Assembly (NCBI GenBank): GCA_015064855.1 | Contig: SVRK01000004.1 | Span: 1-64,000 of the forward strand | Reading direction: 5' to 3' | Length of the DNA stretch: 64,000 bases | Source: Oscillospiraceae bacterium | GTDB lineage: Bacteria; Bacillota; Clostridia; Oscillospirales; CAG-272 | Part shown: piece by piece, positions 62,291 through 64,000 of the stretch | Layout of the letters: every line of letters starts with the position of its first letter | How positions within the stretch are numbered: position 1 is the first letter of the stretch | Translations under genes and position numbers: made by a program | Notes under the pieces: generated by a model | The model's database searches: none | The model's input: only the letters and a program-made list of their open reading frames with translations | Told to the model about the DNA's origin: nothing

Positions 62291-64000
62291 GTTTTTTGAA
62301 TTTTTCAAGCAAATTAATTAGCGGTGTTTCACGGCAAACCGCAAGCAAGAGAATCAAAATTACAATAAAAGACGAAACGATTGTTAATGTCTTTCCAATT
62401 ATGCGTACAGGCGAGCCAACGAAATTGGTTTTGACGATGTAATTGCCCTTTTCAAGTTCAAATGCAACCAATCCATCCACATCGTACGGCTTTATTTTAC
62501 TTATCTTTCCGTTTTCATCCTCAATATGCACCTTGTAGCCGGGATAATAGAAAAGTGGCATTTGAATTTCGGCTTTTTCTGTCACAGTAATTTGCATTTC
62601 GCTCTTTGGTGCCACAATAGCGCTTGTCAAAAGCTCACCCTCTCCGGTCAAGAAAACTGGTGAAAGCTTTTTAGTTCTATCATAGGTGCTTTTAAAAATC
62701 ATTTTTCTGACTTCTTTATAAAGAGAATTCTCTCTCGGTGTATAGTCAGTTTCGCGATAAATTTGAGGGCAATATTCCTTTTGATGACCAATCGCTGCAC
62801 TTTTGTCGAGGGACGTGTCTGAAATTTCATCGTACCACTTGTCTTCTGTCGCGTTTCTTTTTTCGATAATTGGCATATTTAAAACCATCAAAAGCCCGAT
62901 AAAAATAGCACAACCAAAGAGGAATGCCTTCTTTTTTGCAAAATGCTGTGCTAAAACGCCAATCAAAATAGACAAAAACATTTGTATAAAAGACCAAAGT
63001 CGCCAAGGGAATTGTATGGTTCTCAAAAATCCGGGTGCGAGGGTCCAAAACCATGTGCTAGTCATTATAAAGAACGTCAAAATTATAACAGATATACTAA
63101 ACCAAAAAATCGGCCTACTATATATCGCTCTTTCTTTGTTTTCTCGATTGGAAAACGACACAAGGAAATAAAGGGCAATGAAAATTATCGTGCCTAAATA
63201 TATTTCAAGCCGTGGCCTTACCAAGCTTACAAGCACAAAAAGGACAGATGTCGAAATCGGGTAGTGCGCCCATCTTAATTTTTTTATTTTTACTAGGGCG
63301 TTGTCGATAAACACAAACAAAACACAAGAAATTAAATACATTACTATACCACTGTAAAGGCTAGTTGCAGAGTATCCCTTGCCACCCAAAAAGCTAATAT
63401 TTAAGAAGCCTGAATATGACCAAGCGTTGTCCGTATGCTTTAAAACGCTTTCCAAATCTGTACGCATGCTAACGTCATTACTTACAGCGTAGTAATCCGT
63501 CATTAAAAGCTCAAGCTGGGAGAACAAAGCAATGGCGCTAATTCCGATTATCAAAAGAGCCGACGCTACTGTATATATTATGTATTTTTTCTCTTTAAAC
63601 AGGTTAAACAATCTTTTTGAATAAATTAGGTAGAAAAGAAAGCCTACAATAAAGGCAAACATTGCCGTTATATTGTGTGACAAAAACAGAAATGAAGCGC
63701 CAAGCACTAATTTGAGAAAGGGCATTATCCTTACATCTTTTCTTTCCATATGCGTAACCTCATAAACACCCGAGAAGAAAAGAGGCATATAGGCAAAGGC
63801 AAAGGCTTCCGCAAAGGCAGCTCTGCAAAAAAGATTAAAGAGTCGATATGGATAGATAATCAGGCACGCCGCCGAAATTAACGCAGCAAGCTTGTTTCCG
63901 TTTGTAAACTTCAATGCAAAGCCGTACATAAAAACGCCTGATAGAAAAACAGACAAAACTACTACCAATTTATATGACGTCATTAAAGAGATGCCAAAAA
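62274..64000 (-). CDS. Large multi-pass membrane protein, 5' end cut by the window
   Basis: The frame stays open to the right edge (the residues before the internal Met are FGISL), so the true start is probably beyond 64000. At least 575 residues are present, with about twelve hydrophobic helices and a C-terminal periplasm-like domain (about 400-545). The segment YRLFNLFCRAAFAEAFAFAYMPL resembles a large GT-C-like / 6-pyruvoyl-tetrahydropterin-synthase-related membrane family of Bacillota. Transfer of lipid-linked sugars is possible but not shown. Confidence 0.75.
   Translation of the reverse strand, partial: FGISLMTSYKLVVVLSVFLSGVFMYGFALKFTNGNKLAALISAACLIIYPYRLFNLFCRAAFAEAFAFAYMPLFFSGVYEVTHMERKDVRIMPFLKLVLGASFLFLSHNITAMFAFIVGFLFYLIYSKRLFNLFKEKKYIIYTVASALLIIGISAIALFSQLELLMTDYYAVSNDVSMRTDLESVLKHTDNAWSYSGFLNISFLGGKGYSATSLYSGIVMYLISCVLFVFIDNALVKIKKLRWAHYPISTSVLFVLVSLVRPRLEIYLGTIIFIALYFLVSFSNRENKERAIYSRPIFWFSISVIILTFFIMTSTWFWTLAPGFLRTIQFPWRLWSFIQMFLSILIGVLAQHFAKKKAFLFGCAIFIGLLMVLNMPIIEKRNATEDKWYDEISDTSLDKSAAIGHQKEYCPQIYRETDYTPRENSLYKEVRKMIFKSTYDRTKKLSPVFLTGEGELLTSAIVAPKSEMQITVTEKAEIQMPLFYYPGYKVHIEDENGKISKIKPYDVDGLVAFELEKGNYIVKTNFVGSPVRIIGKTLTIVSSFIVILILLLAVCRETPLINLLEKFKKQKARI

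Overview
The window comes from a low-GC, Gram-positive-type bacterium, most likely an uncultured gut Clostridia. The grounds are the AT-rich intergenic DNA, strong AGGAGG ribosome sites, many TTGACA-17-TATAAT promoters, and Bacillota gene orders (gdpP-rplI-dnaB, rpmH-rnpA-yidD-yidC-khpB, pth-mfd-prsA-like). The many cytoplasmic glycosidases for arabinose, rhamnose, fucose and galactose residues suggest a user of plant or mucin oligosaccharides. I cannot name a genus from sequence alone.

Layout. 1-3.4 kb: end of a VOC protein, a 31-bp tandem repeat, and a three-gene glycerol-3-phosphate-dehydrogenase-like operon. 3.4-13.6 kb: GtrA, GH51 arabinofuranosidase, a 55-residue small ORF, a YwaF-like membrane protein, a GDPD plus EEP phosphodiesterase pair, MgtC, rhamnose mutarotase, a tocopherol-cyclase-like protein, and an SGNH esterase plus GH29 fucosidase operon. 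13.6-16.3 kb: an accessory island beside tRNA-Gln, bounded by 36-bp perfect direct repeats. It carries two promoter-gene-repeat cassettes (a small membrane protein and an Imm26-like protein) and palindromic DNA. 16.5-19.7 kb: a probable metal (zinc-type) ABC system. 19.7-24.0 kb: GH27, a split chromate transporter and GH127. 24.1-32.1 kb: feoA-feoB-Cys-rich protein behind two palindromic operators, copper ATPase with a fused C-terminal CopZ domain, a DtxR-family regulator and an ABC exporter. 32.1-33.0 kb: tRNA-Thr and tRNA-Tyr followed by about 650 bp of covarying hairpin repeats.

33.0-46.1 kb: RNase Y, flavin reductase, GH78 rhamnosidase, methylglyoxal synthase, a 1580-residue BspA-type LRR lipoprotein, a MITE-like palindromic element, and the khpB-yidC-yidD-rnpA-rpmH cluster without dnaA or mnmE beside it. 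46.3-58.1 kb: YgiQ radical SAM, DUF1292, dnaB, rplI, gdpP, then divergently pth, mfd and a PrsA/SurA-like lipoprotein. 58.1-64 kb: metA and metY (direct sulfhydrylation route to methionine), the ACT/UPF0210 pair, and a large membrane protein cut by the right edge.

The most unusual material is non-coding. At both tRNA-Gln and tRNA-Tyr the tRNA 3' end is mirrored on the far side of its terminator and is then followed by related hairpin arrays, some ending in copies of the tRNA 3' end. This looks like a family of small tRNA-anchored elements; the tRNA-Gln copy also borders a cargo-bearing island that has no visible recombinase.
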